A stretch of DNA of 64,000 nt from NCBI RefSeq assembly GCF_000473325.1, contig NZ_KI421513.1:3109217-3173216 (forward strand). Direction: 5' to 3'. This document shows positions 17,129 through 25,790 of the stretch, piece by piece; the stretch's first letter is position 1; the number at the start of each line of letters is the position of its first letter. The stretch is from Leisingera caerulea DSM 24564 (GTDB lineage: Bacteria > Pseudomonadota > Alphaproteobacteria > Rhodobacterales > Rhodobacteraceae). The notes beneath the pieces were generated by a model, which had not been told where the DNA came from, did no database searches, and saw nothing but the letters and a program-made list of their open reading frames with translations. The translations under genes were made by a program, and so were the position numbers.

Positions 17129-18046
17129 TTACCGGCCGATCTGATCCAGCTCATATGGCGTGGTCTGGTAGATCTCATTGATCCAGTTGCCATACAGCAG
17201 ATGCGCGTGGCTGCGCCAGCGGTTCTGCGGCTGCTGGCTGGGATCATCGTCCGGATAATAGTTGTCCGGCACGTTGATCGGGGTGCCATTGGCCACGTCG
17301 CGGTCATACTCCTGCTTCAGTGTATCACTGTCATACTCAAAATGGTTGAAGATATAGAGCGCCCGGTGCGCCTTGTCCTCAACCAGGCAGGGGCCGACCT
17401 GATCGCTGCCCAGCAGGGTTCGCAGCCCCGGGGCCGCGTCAATTTCTGCTTGCTTCATTTCGGTCCAGCGGCTGACCGGGATCACGAAGTCATCCGAAAA
17501 CCCGCGAAGGTACGGCGAGGCCGGCGCCAGGTTCTGGTGCCGGAAACAGCCGAACGCCTTGTGGTCCAGCATGTGTTTCTTCACGCCATGGAAATGGTTG
17601 ATCATCGCCATGCCGCCCCAGCAGACGCCAAAGGTCGAATGCACGTTCGTCTGGGTCCATTCGAACACCTCGCGCATCTCGTCCCAATAGGTGACTTCCG
17701 GAAACTCCAGATGCTCAATCGGCGCGCCGGTGATGATCAGCCCGTCGAACTTCTGATGCTTCACTTCCTGGAAGGAGTGGTAGAACTCCTCCATATGCTC
17801 AGCCGCGGTGTTCCTGGTCTGATGCTCGGTCATCCGGATCAGGCTCAGCTCGATCTGCAGCGGCGTGGCGCCGATCAGCCGGGCAAACTGGTTCTCGGTC
17901 TGGATCTTCTTGGGCATCAGGTTCAGCAGCCCGATGCGCAGCGCCCGGATATCCTGACGCGCCGCCTGATCCGGCGACATGACCATCACGCCTTCGTTCG
18001 TCAGAACGTCATAGGCGGGGAGGTCTGCGGGGATCTTGATGGGCAT
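17129..18046 (-). CDS. metA: Homoserine O-acyltransferase, predicted acetyl-CoA-dependent
   Basis: Activates homoserine for methionine synthesis. The 305-residue MetA-family protein has catalytic Cys142 ([11 protein letters not shown]), His235 and Glu237 (FNHFEYD). Position 111, which decides the acyl donor in this family, is Glu ([10 protein letters not shown]). Glu111 is known to favour acetyl-CoA, as in the Bacillus enzyme, whereas Gly111 favours succinyl-CoA, so this should be an O-acetyltransferase. I looked for a SAM-II riboswitch in the 59 nt upstream and saw none. The hydrolase gene follows immediately. Confidence 0.94.
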   Translation of the reverse strand: MPIKIPADLPAYDVLTNEGVMVMSPDQAARQDIRALRIGLLNLMPKKIQTENQFARLIGATPLQIELSLIRMTEHQTRNTAAEHMEEFYHSFQEVKHQKFDGLIITGAPIEHLEFPEVTYWDEMREVFEWTQTNVHSTFGVCWGGMAMINHFHGVKKHMLDHKAFGCFRHQNLAPASPYLRGFSDDFVIPVSRWTEMKQAEIDAAPGLRTLLGSDQVGPCLVEDKAHRALYIFNHFEYDSDTLKQEYDRDVANGTPINVPDNYYPDDDPSQQPQNRWRSHAHLLYGNWINEIYQTTPYELDQIGR

Positions 18047-18105
18047 GTCACTGTCCTGATTTGCGGAAGGGTGTGCGATATAGCGGAAGCTGAGAGATAA
18101 GCGGC

Positions 18106-18969
18106 TTAGCCGCGGGCCTCAAGGGCCGAGGCGATCAAATCCACGAAACCGGCCTCGTCCTTGACGGCTGAGATCTGGTCGGCGGTGACGGTGATGCCCC
18201 AATTGTCCGCCATCGCCTGATAGCGCGGCTGGCGGTGCGCCAGCGCCTGGGCATAGGTCCAGCGGATAAAGGCGTCGGGGTCCACATCCCCCTCAGCTAT
18301 GCCATTTTCGTTGAGATACTCTTGCCAGACCCGGTCCAAGAACTCCGGCTGATAAGACATCGGCTTGGGCGCGCGGTCGAACCGGCGCACCAGCTCCTCG
18401 GTGTGCGCCTCATCGCCTTTGATCCAGACCATTAGCGTGTGCTTGCTGAGTTCCGACAGGATCTGGTCGTTGGGGTCGTTTGCATCGACCCATTCGCAGA
18501 TCGACCCGCCGGTATCGCAGATGAAATTCGGATAGCCGTAAAGCTGCTGCGCCCGGTCTTCAAAATACTCGGTGTCCAGCAGCGCGCGGATTTCCGCGAC
18601 CCGGAACTGCTCCTGCCGCCGCTTGTACTCCGCGATCGGCAGTCCGCCTTTGGCCGTGTCGCCGGGCTTGCCCAGATAGGCGGCAACCGGCGTCAGGTTT
18701 TCAAAGGTGATGTTGGAGCCGATGAAGATCGAATCCGACAGCAGAAGCTCCCGCAGGAATGGCACTTTCATCGCCTCGGCCTTGGCGTTGTCGGCGATGT
18801 ATTCGCCCATGTAGCGGGTGCCGATGCGGTAATCGACAGAGTAGTGGAACCAGCTGCCGGCACCGCGCAGGACGTTGCTGACATAGGTTTTGCCAAGCCC
18901 GGACATGCCAAAGAACAGCACCCGTTTTTTCTGCGCATCGCGCCAGTCCTGTGCGGAAGAGTAGAGCAT
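18106..18969 (-). CDS. P-loop ATPase/kinase-like protein, unknown role
   Basis: A 287-residue protein with a Walker A motif near the N-terminus ([18 protein letters not shown], about residues 18-35). The following [17 protein letters not shown] segment resembles the substrate side of small P-loop kinases. [23 protein letters not shown] later looks like the LID region. I know no function; proteins of this kind are annotated only as ATPases in roseobacters. From ATG 18969 an AAGGA site precedes the start. It lies upstream of metA on the same strand with a 59-nt gap and may be co-transcribed. Confidence 0.75.
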   Translation of the reverse strand: MLYSSAQDWRDAQKKRVLFFGMSGLGKTYVSNVLRGAGSWFHYSVDYRIGTRYMGEYIADNAKAEAMKVPFLRELLLSDSIFIGSNITFENLTPVAAYLGKPGDTAKGGLPIAEYKRRQEQFRVAEIRALLDTEYFEDRAQQLYGYPNFICDTGGSICEWVDANDPNDQILSELSKHTLMVWIKGDEAHTEELVRRFDRAPKPMSYQPEFLDRVWQEYLNENGIAEGDVDPDAFIRWTYAQALAHRQPRYQAMADNWGITVTADQISAVKDEAGFVDLIASALEARG

Positions 18970-19024
18970 GAGATCCTTAGTCCCTGAAGGTTTCACGCCT
19001 TGCTAATCGCCTGCGCAGGCTGGG

Positions 19025-19939
19025 TCAATTCCGTGCGCGCTTGCGCCGCAAGCGGGGCTTGCCGTTCAGGACCGCAAGCCCCGCCGCCAGTAGGGCAAAA
19101 CCTGCATAGGCCTGCGGCTTCAGCGCTTCGCCCAGCACCCCTGCGCCCAGCACGATGGCGACCGGCGGGATGATCAGCGTGACCAGCATCAGATTGCCGC
19201 TGCCCGCCAGCCCCAGCACCCGGTAATACAGCAAATAGGCCCCGGCGGTGGCAATCAGCGAGAAATAGGCGATCGACATCCAGGTGTCCGTTTCCAGCGC
19301 CAGCACAGGCGCGCCGTCGATCAGCAGCGCTGCCGGAGCCAGGCACAGGGTGGAACCGGTCAGCATCCCCGCCGCCGCCACCTGCGGCGGCAGGCCGGAC
19401 AGGTGCAGCCGCGCCCAGGCGCTGGCAAAGGCATAAGAGACCGTGCCCGCCAGAACTGCCAGCTGCGCGGTGCTGCGGATGTCGAAATCGGCAAACTGCT
19501 CCAGCCCGATGGCCGTGGCCACGCCCAGGAAGCCAAGGCTGACCCCCAGCGCCTTGCGCGCCGTCAGCCGCTCATCAGCAAAGACCAGGGCCGCCACGAT
19601 CACCCCGAACACAGCCGTCGCTGCATTCAGGATCGAGGTGAGGCCGGTTTCGATATGCAGCTGCCCCCAGGCCATCAGCCCGAAAGGAATCACGTTATTG
19701 AGCAGCCCCATCACCAGAAAAGCCCCCCAGACCCGCGGCGCCTTGGGCACCGGCAGCCCTCTTAGCAGCACAACCCCCCACAGCAGCAGCGCCGCCCAGC
19801 CGCAGCGGTGCAGCACCAGGGTGGCAACGGGGATTTCATCCAGGGCGATGCGGATCGACAGAAACGATCCGCCCCAGATCACGCCGAGCAGGATCAGCTC
19901 GGCCCAGGCGCGGGGGGATATGGTCTTTTGCGGGCTCAT
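19025..19939 (-). CDS. EamA/DMT-family transporter
   Basis: A 304-residue inner-membrane protein with ten predicted membrane helices in two EamA repeats. ELILLGVIWGGSFLSIRIAL opens the first and YFSLIATAGAYLLYYRVL lies in the second. Members export amino acids, purines or other small metabolites, and sequence alone does not name the substrate here. The basic tail (KPRLRRKRARN) fits a cytoplasmic C-terminus. Single gene between the P-loop ATPase and the outer-membrane protein. Confidence 0.88.
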   Translation of the reverse strand: MSPQKTISPRAWAELILLGVIWGGSFLSIRIALDEIPVATLVLHRCGWAALLLWGVVLLRGLPVPKAPRVWGAFLVMGLLNNVIPFGLMAWGQLHIETGLTSILNAATAVFGVIVAALVFADERLTARKALGVSLGFLGVATAIGLEQFADFDIRSTAQLAVLAGTVSYAFASAWARLHLSGLPPQVAAAGMLTGSTLCLAPAALLIDGAPVLALETDTWMSIAYFSLIATAGAYLLYYRVLGLAGSGNLMLVTLIIPPVAIVLGAGVLGEALKPQAYAGFALLAAGLAVLNGKPRLRRKRARN

Positions 19940-19990
19940 GACGCTCAGCTAGCGCGCCGCCGGGCGCCAAGCGACCCGGTTCTTGCGGCA

Positions 19991-20022
19991 AAACAAAACC
20001 CCGCCCGGAAAAGGGGCGGGGT
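19991..20022 (-). terminator. Rho-independent terminator after the FadL-type gene
   Basis: Minus strand: CCCCGCCCC pairs with GGGCGGGG, followed by TTTTGTTTT. Confidence 0.85.
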
Positions 20023-20061
20023 AGAAGGCAGGTCCTGCACCGGCAGCGGCCGGAGAAAGGA

Positions 20062-21186
20062 TCAGAAGTTGTAGCCGACCTTCAGGCCGAAGCTGACAGC
20101 GTCGTTGTCCTGGAAGTTGGTGACAGGGTTGCCGCCCGGAGAGGCAACCGCGTCGCCCAGCTGGGTATAGCGGATGCCCGCGGAAATGGTCATGTTGTCC
20201 TGCTTATAGCGCACGCCCAGGCGGATCGCCTCATAGCCGTGGGTCGGCGCCAGCGGCGACACCAGGTCGTCGCCGTCCACATCCGCATAGATCAGCGCCA
20301 GCGACCCGGACCAGTTTTCGTTGAAGCTGCGGCCGATCCCCAGCGTGTAGGTAAAGGAATCGTCCAGGTCGATCAGGTCGACGGAGCGGCCGGCAAGGGT
20401 GCTGAGGCCCGGGACCACCAGATCTGTCACGCTGTGTTCAGCCCAGCGGATTCCGCCGAACAGCAGAGTGTCCTTGGCGATGCCGGTTTGAAAGTCCAGG
20501 TTCACCGACTGCGGCGTCTTGGTCTGGGTCGAGGTGCTGGCGGTGGCCCCGCTTGCGAAGGTTTCGTTCAGGTTGAAATCATGCTCGATTTCAGAGCTGT
20601 AGGTCAGGGCTGCGCGCAGAGCGATCTCGGGGATCTCATAGGCAACGCCGGCCACCCAGCCAAAAGCGCCTTCCTTGTTCACCTTCACGTTGTAGACGCC
20701 GCCGATAGAGGTGTAAGCACCGCCCTGCAGATTGATTTCGCCGTCAATCTCCTGATAGCGGATGCCGCCGTGGACGCTGAAGCGCTCGTTGAACTTGTAA
20801 CGCAAAAGGGCGGTGATCGCGTTGGAGTCCGCCTGTGCGGTGGTGCCGCCCAGAAGCAAAGAGCCGGTTGTCGGGTAGTTGACGTCCACACCCCAGGGCT
20901 GATCGAAGATCAGGGCGAAAGACAGCTGTTCGTTGAGGTCGCGCTTGTAGCCTGCACCGAACATGTTGAAGCGTTCGCCGACATCCCCGGTGGCAGAGCC
21001 AAGCGGGTTCAAGGTCGTCCTGTCGTTGCCCGACAGGTCCACCGAAGTGGTCGCAAATGAGAATTCGGCGTAGTTGCCTTCTTCGAAGATAATGCCGATC
21101 GGCTGGCCGGTGCGGTCAAGGCCGCTGGCCATGGCAGAGCCGGACACCAGCGCCAGAGCGGCGGTTGTTGCAAGATAGCGTTTCAT
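20062..21186 (-). CDS. Outer-membrane protein of the OmpP1/FadL/TodX family
   Basis: A 374-residue beta-barrel. Residues 1-21 form a signal peptide (MKRYLATTAALALVSGSAMA). The mature part consists of alternating amphipathic strands (for example FNMFGAGYKRDLNEQLSFAL and GIRYQEIDGEINLQGG) and ends with a C-terminal aromatic residue (VGYNF), the signal for outer-membrane assembly. FadL-type proteins import hydrophobic compounds such as long-chain fatty acids. The SD site GGGAGGAAC is strong, and the leader holds a small hairpin (21202-21221). Monocistronic with its own terminator. Confidence 0.88.
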   Translation of the reverse strand: MKRYLATTAALALVSGSAMASGLDRTGQPIGIIFEEGNYAEFSFATTSVDLSGNDRTTLNPLGSATGDVGERFNMFGAGYKRDLNEQLSFALIFDQPWGVDVNYPTTGSLLLGGTTAQADSNAITALLRYKFNERFSVHGGIRYQEIDGEINLQGGAYTSIGGVYNVKVNKEGAFGWVAGVAYEIPEIALRAALTYSSEIEHDFNLNETFASGATASTSTQTKTPQSVNLDFQTGIAKDTLLFGGIRWAEHSVTDLVVPGLSTLAGRSVDLIDLDDSFTYTLGIGRSFNENWSGSLALIYADVDGDDLVSPLAPTHGYEAIRLGVRYKQDNMTISAGIRYTQLGDAVASPGGNPVTNFQDNDAVSFGLKVGYNF

Positions 21187-21289
21187 TGTTCCTCCCTTAG
21201 CAGCGGCCTGAGCGGGCCGCTTTACGCGAAGGTAATAGGGCAGAAATCCGCAGATCAACGGTAACCAAGCGGCAACTAGCGTGAAACGT

Positions 21290-22174
21290 TCAGTTCCGGG
21301 CGGACCTGACGGGACGTCCGGCAACGATGTTGAGGTAATTGGCGATGCAGATGATGGCTGCGCCGCTCAGCACCCAGGCATCCAGCGCCTCACCGTAGAT
21401 CACCATGCCCAGGATCGCGATGGCGGGCAGGCGGGCGAAATCGACCGGCACCACAACGCTGGCGGGGGCCAGCGACAGCGCGGTGGTCAGGCAGAAATGC
21501 GCGGTGAGGCCGGCGATTCCGATCAGCACCAGCCAGGGCAGGGTAGAAGCATCCGGCAGCGCCATATCGCCGTCCCAGCCCGCTGCCAGCAGCCCCATGC
21601 CCAGCTGCATCGCCGTCAGCCATAAAAGGATCGACGCGGTCTGCTCGTGCCGGGTCAGCCTTTTGGTCAGGATCGCGGTGAGCGCAAAGAAGATCGCGCA
21701 GCTGGCCGCCGCCCCCAGACCCAGGTTCAAGGTGTCCGGACTGGGGCGGGCCACGATCAGGATGCCGGCAAAGCCCAGGCCAACCGCCAGCATCCGCCGC
21801 CGGGTCAGGGTCTCGCCCAGCAGCAGCGGCGACAGGATGATGACCCACAGGGGCGAGGTGAACTCCAGCGCAAAGACCTGCGCCAACGGCACCAGCGTCA
21901 CCGCCAGGAACCACAGGTTCTGACCGGTGAAGTGAAACATGTTGCGCAACAGATGCACGCCCAGCCGGTCCTGACGCACCTGATGCCAGCGCCCGGTGGC
22001 CGTCAGCACCGCTGCCACGATCAGCAGGCCCACCATGCTGCGGTAGGTCATGATCTCGAACGTGTCCAGCGTCAGCCCGGCCTCGCGGCCCGCGATGGCC
22101 ATGGCGGAAAAGGACACGATGGCGCCCACCATCCACAGGGCTGCCAGTCCCGCGCGCGCTTCACCCTCTGCCAT
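21290..22174 (-). CDS. EamA/DMT-family transporter, second copy
   Basis: A 294-residue membrane protein with two EamA domains. Segments such as AALWMVGAIVSFSAMAIAGR and HFTGQNLWFLAVTLVPLAQV are the first-domain helices, and a long second domain follows. It resembles the S-adenosylmethionine/small-metabolite DMT branch only loosely, and no substrate can be named. I start at ATG 22174 (GGAGAGG site); a longer frame to 22237 would add a proline-rich, non-membrane N-terminus. It is not closely similar to the first EamA gene at 19025. Confidence 0.87.
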   Translation of the reverse strand: MAEGEARAGLAALWMVGAIVSFSAMAIAGREAGLTLDTFEIMTYRSMVGLLIVAAVLTATGRWHQVRQDRLGVHLLRNMFHFTGQNLWFLAVTLVPLAQVFALEFTSPLWVIILSPLLLGETLTRRRMLAVGLGFAGILIVARPSPDTLNLGLGAAASCAIFFALTAILTKRLTRHEQTASILLWLTAMQLGMGLLAAGWDGDMALPDASTLPWLVLIGIAGLTAHFCLTTALSLAPASVVVPVDFARLPAIAILGMVIYGEALDAWVLSGAAIICIANYLNIVAGRPVRSARN

Positions 22175-22243
22175 TGCGGCACCTCTCCCGTTGCTGCTGG
22201 CGGGACCAGACAAGGATCGGGGCCGGGGGTCAAGCACAAGAAT

Positions 22244-22274
22244 GGCCCGGCTGCAGCAGGCGCGCAGCCGGGCC
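22244..22274. terminator. 11-bp perfect hairpin after the sulfotransferase
   Basis: GGCCCGGCTGC (22244-22254) and GCAGCCGGGCC (22264-22274) form a perfect stem. On the minus strand it is followed by ATTCTTGTGCTT, a poor U-run, so it is at best a partial terminator for the sulfotransferase gene. Confidence 0.5.
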
Positions 22275-22318
22275 GGGTATCAGGATCCGCAGGGCCGGGG
22301 CTGGCGACACCCCGGAGG

Positions 22319-23824
22319 TCAGGCCGCCGCGCTGCGCCGGGCAGCGCCGTCCAGAGTGCGGCCCGCGTTGATATAGGCGGTTGCCTGAGCCACCGGGTCA
22401 AAGTTCAGCCGCCCCAGCAAGGTCCGGATTTCGGCGGTCAGTGCCTCCGTCACCTCAGACTGATTGACGGTGGCGTTCTTCTTCTCCGGCAGAACCGGCA
22501 CGCCGTGGTGGCCTAGGGCCGCCAGCAGCCTGGCGGCACCTTCCGGTTTTGTGGCTTCTTCCAGCTTTGCTTCGACAAAGTTGATCTGATCGCCGTATTT
22601 GATCTGATAGTAGGCATAGCGCGCTTCCATCTCCAGCGCGTACCAGATCGCCCAGCCGATCTGCCCCAGCTTCCGCAAGGCAGAGGCGTTTACGATCACA
22701 TTGGTATAGCCCATGTCCAGATACCACTGCCATGGGATGGTGATGTTCTGGAAATCGTTGCGTCCGACATAGCTGGCACATTGCTTGGCCAGGTCCCGGC
22801 GCAGGATGATGACAGTAGTGCGGCTGCCGATGCTGCTGTCCGCCAGCGCCTCGATCAGCCCGCATTTGCCCAGCGTGTGGTTGGCTTCGGCATAAGGCGC
22901 CTGCAGCGAGGCCAGCTTGTTGCGCCAGAACTTTCGCGTTACGCCGTCCATGCCCAGGGTGTTGAACCTGCGCATGTGGCTGATTTCCGGCATTGCCGTG
23001 CCGAAATCCTCGACACCGATCGGTTCGTGGACCGATCGTATGCGCAGGTTGTCACCCAGGAACTGCGCCAGCCAGGCAGTGCCGGTGCGCCCGGCGGAGA
23101 GGGTGAAGATAAAGTCGGTCCTGCCGGCCGTTTCCGGCTTGGCCATTGCCGGCGCTGTGCCAGGGCGTTTGTAGCCGAATTTGCGGATTTCAGCTGCGCA
23201 CTGCTCTGCCACGATATCTGCCGCCGCGGGGTGCAGGGTATACAGTGTCTCCGGATCGGCGCCGCTGCGCGGGCGGATGGCGCCTTTTGCGCGAAGGCCG
23301 GAGAACCGCTCCCACAGACCGTCAATGCCGAGCGCGGAGATATCTTCCTCCAGATGCTCGTAGCGCAGGTAGACGTCCAGCGCATCCGGCCCGTCCAGCG
23401 GGGCGATTTGGCTGTTCTCGGTCAGCATGCTTGTGAAACCGCGCACGAACTTTCCAAACGGAATGCCGGCAGCGTCCGCCTTTTCCCAGTAGTAGCGGGA
23501 AATGATGGCATCATAAGGATCCCGCCAGATCGTAACCTTGGTGTAACTGTCCCAGATCTCTTGCGGGATGATGGCTTTAGCCTGGGCCGCTGGGATGTGG
23601 TTATAGAAAGTTTCAGCGGTCTCAGTGCCGTCCGGCCAGACCTGCTGCTGATGGTTCTGGGCGCCGCGATAGCCCAATTCAGCACGGGTCTTTTCATCGT
23701 TCGGGGAAATCGGCGTTATGACACTTGTTTCGTCGCAGAAACTGGACAGGGCGATTTCAAAGGATGTGCCGCCGACCTTCTTGGTCTTGATGAAGATCAG
23801 TTTCAGCGGGTGGCAAATGATCAT
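22319..23824 (-). CDS. Protein with two sulfotransferase-like domains
   Basis: A 501-residue protein that looks like two sulfotransferase domains in tandem. The N-terminal half opens with LIFIKTKKVGGTSFEIAL, a 5'-phosphosulfate-binding loop of the carbohydrate/Sulfotransfer_2 type, and has WRDPYDAIISRYYW as its 3'-phosphate site. The C-terminal half restarts at about residue 240 with FIFTLSAGRTGTAWLAQFLG and has VIILRRDLAKQCASYVGR. The acceptor is unknown; cell-surface polysaccharide is possible. The start is ATG 23824 with GGAG upstream. The flanking DNA is AT-rich, and no glycosyltransferases are adjacent. Confidence 0.78.
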   Translation of the reverse strand: MIICHPLKLIFIKTKKVGGTSFEIALSSFCDETSVITPISPNDEKTRAELGYRGAQNHQQQVWPDGTETAETFYNHIPAAQAKAIIPQEIWDSYTKVTIWRDPYDAIISRYYWEKADAAGIPFGKFVRGFTSMLTENSQIAPLDGPDALDVYLRYEHLEEDISALGIDGLWERFSGLRAKGAIRPRSGADPETLYTLHPAAADIVAEQCAAEIRKFGYKRPGTAPAMAKPETAGRTDFIFTLSAGRTGTAWLAQFLGDNLRIRSVHEPIGVEDFGTAMPEISHMRRFNTLGMDGVTRKFWRNKLASLQAPYAEANHTLGKCGLIEALADSSIGSRTTVIILRRDLAKQCASYVGRNDFQNITIPWQWYLDMGYTNVIVNASALRKLGQIGWAIWYALEMEARYAYYQIKYGDQINFVEAKLEEATKPEGAARLLAALGHHGVPVLPEKKNATVNQSEVTEALTAEIRTLLGRLNFDPVAQATAYINAGRTLDGAARRSAAA

Positions 23825-23945
23825 TGGGTTCTCCAAACCAGCGGACCTTGGGGAAACTATCCAATAAACACCTGACGGATTGGTTAATGCGGAGAAAAAC
23901 TGCTTTGAAATTTTATTCTATTTTTCCGCTGGGCTGCACATAAAT

Positions 23946-23970
23946 AAAAACCCCGGCCGCCGGGCCGGGG
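23946..23970 (-). terminator. Rho-independent terminator of guaA
   Basis: Minus strand: CCCCGGCC-CGGC-GGCCGGGG followed by TTTTTATTTA. Confidence 0.9.
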
Positions 23971-23984
23971 TTCCTGTGTCCTGA

Positions 23985-25547
23985 TCATTCCCACTCGATG
24001 GTGCCCGGAGGCTTGGAGGTGATGTCATAGGTGCAGCGGTTGATGCCCTTCACCTCGTTGATGATCCGGGTGGCGGTTTCGCCCAGGAACTCATGGCTGA
24101 ACGGGTAATAATCCGCGGTCATGCCGTCCACCGAGGTCACCGCGCGAAGGGCGCAGGCATAGTCGTAGGTGCGGCCGTCGCCCATCACGCCGACGGTGCG
24201 CACCGGCAGGATCGCCACAAATGCCTGCCAGATCTCGTCGTAAAGACCGTGCTTGCGGATCTGGTCGATATAGACCGCATCGGCCTCGCGCAGGATGTCC
24301 AGCTTCTCGCGGGTGATCTCGCCGGGGCAGCGGATCGCCAGGCCCGGCCCCGGGAAGGGGTGGCGGCCGATGAAGCTCGCGGGCAGGCCCAGCTCGTGGC
24401 CCAATGCGCGCACCTCGTCCTTGAACAGCTCGCGCAGCGGCTCGACCAGTTTCAGGCCCATCTTCTCCGGCAGGCCGCCCACGTTGTGGTGCGACTTGAT
24501 GGTGACAGAGGGGCCGCCCGAGAAGGAAACCGACTCGATCACATCCGGATACAGCGTGCCCTGCGCCAGGAACTCGGCGCCGTCGATGGTGTCGGCGTGT
24601 TTCTGGAACACGTCGATGAACAGCTTGCCGATGATCTTGCGCTTGGTCTCGGGGTCCGACTGGCCTTCCAGCTCGCCCAGGAACAGTTCGCTTTCGTCCG
24701 CGTGGATCAGCTGAATGTTGTAGTTGTCGCGGAACATCTTGACGACTTCTTCCGCCTCGTTCTTGCGCAGAAGGCCGTGGTCCACAAAGACGCAGGTCAG
24801 CTGGTCGCCGATCGCCTCGTGGATCAGCACCGCCGCAACCGAGGAGTCGACGCCGCCCGACAGGCCGCAGATCACCTTCTTGTCGCCGACCTGCTCGCGG
24901 ATCAGGCGGATCGCCTCGTCCTTATAGGCGCCCATGGTCCAGTCGCCGGTAAAGCCTGCGATCTTGACGAAGTTTTCATACAGCGTCTTGCCGTTCGGGG
25001 TGTGGTGCACCTCGGGGTGGAACTGCACCGCAAAGAAGTTGCGCTCCAGATCGGCGGTGATCGCAAAGGGCGCGTTAGGCGAGGTGCCGTAGACCTCAAA
25101 GCCCGGAGCGATTTTGGAGACATGGTCGCCGTGGCTCATCCAGACCTGCTCGCGCTCTTCCAGGAACCAGCCGTTCAGCAGCGGGATGCGCTCCTGGCTC
25201 GGGGTCACATAGGCGCGGCCGAATTCGGCGGTGCCGTGGCCGCTGACCACTTGGCCGCCCAGCTGGTGCATCATCACCTGCTGGCCGTAGCAGATGCCCA
25301 GGATCGGCACGCCATAGTCGAAAATCTCCTGCGGCACACGCGGCGACCCCTCGCGGGTGACGCTGTCCGGCCCGCCCGAGAAGATCACTGCCTTCGGCGC
25401 CAGTTCGCGCACGAAGTCCATGGTGACATTCTGATAGGGGTGGATTTCGCAATAGACGTTCAGCTCGCGCAGGCGGCGCGCAATCAGCTGCGTGACCTGG
25501 CTGCCAAAGTCGATGATGAGAAGGCGGTCATGGGATGTCTCTGTCAT
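23985..25547 (-). CDS. guaA: GMP synthase (glutamine-hydrolysing)
   Basis: Converts XMP to GMP using glutamine and ATP. The 520-residue protein has an N-terminal class I glutamine amidotransferase domain with nucleophile Cys86 (ILGICYGQQ) and the His/Glu pair in [11 protein letters not shown]. The ATP-pyrophosphatase domain carries the P-loop [12 protein letters not shown]. The C-terminal dimerisation domain ends in the conserved [16 protein letters not shown]. Full length; single gene with its own terminator. Confidence 0.98.
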   Translation of the reverse strand: MTETSHDRLLIIDFGSQVTQLIARRLRELNVYCEIHPYQNVTMDFVRELAPKAVIFSGGPDSVTREGSPRVPQEIFDYGVPILGICYGQQVMMHQLGGQVVSGHGTAEFGRAYVTPSQERIPLLNGWFLEEREQVWMSHGDHVSKIAPGFEVYGTSPNAPFAITADLERNFFAVQFHPEVHHTPNGKTLYENFVKIAGFTGDWTMGAYKDEAIRLIREQVGDKKVICGLSGGVDSSVAAVLIHEAIGDQLTCVFVDHGLLRKNEAEEVVKMFRDNYNIQLIHADESELFLGELEGQSDPETKRKIIGKLFIDVFQKHADTIDGAEFLAQGTLYPDVIESVSFSGGPSVTIKSHHNVGGLPEKMGLKLVEPLRELFKDEVRALGHELGLPASFIGRHPFPGPGLAIRCPGEITREKLDILREADAVYIDQIRKHGLYDEIWQAFVAILPVRTVGVMGDGRTYDYACALRAVTSVDGMTADYYPFSHEFLGETATRIINEVKGINRCTYDITSKPPGTIEWE

Positions 25548-25744
25548 GCACGCGCCATAGGGCAGGAACGCATTTTCCGCAAGAGGGTTTGGCGCTTGGC
25601 CCGCGCGCGGCCCGTTTTTTCACGGCTGTGCGGCCCATTGCCGGCGCAAGCTGTGCCAAGGGCCGCCGCTTCGGTGGAAAATGCCCCGCCAATGTCGCTT
25701 TTCAACTTGAATGGCCGTAATCCTGCGGCGCGGGGCGGCGCGGT

Positions 25745-25753
25745 GGCTATAAT
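25745..25753 (+). promoter_or_regulatory. Extended -10 box upstream of the MttB-family gene
   Basis: GGCTATAAT gives a consensus TATAAT hexamer (25748-25753) 37 bp before the start codon. No recognisable -35 box lies 17 bp upstream. The rest of 25548-25790 shows no gene. Confidence 0.4.
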
Positions 25754-25790
25754 ACCCTTCGCAATGAAATGCCTGTGGTGAGGATAAACC

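Noticed and set aside
18047..18105. SAM-II riboswitch in front of metA
   Set aside because: The 59-nt gap lacks the conserved SAM-II elements.
24093..25781. A 562-residue frame antisense to guaA
   Set aside because: Same reason: fully opposite to a conserved enzyme, with shadow-like composition.
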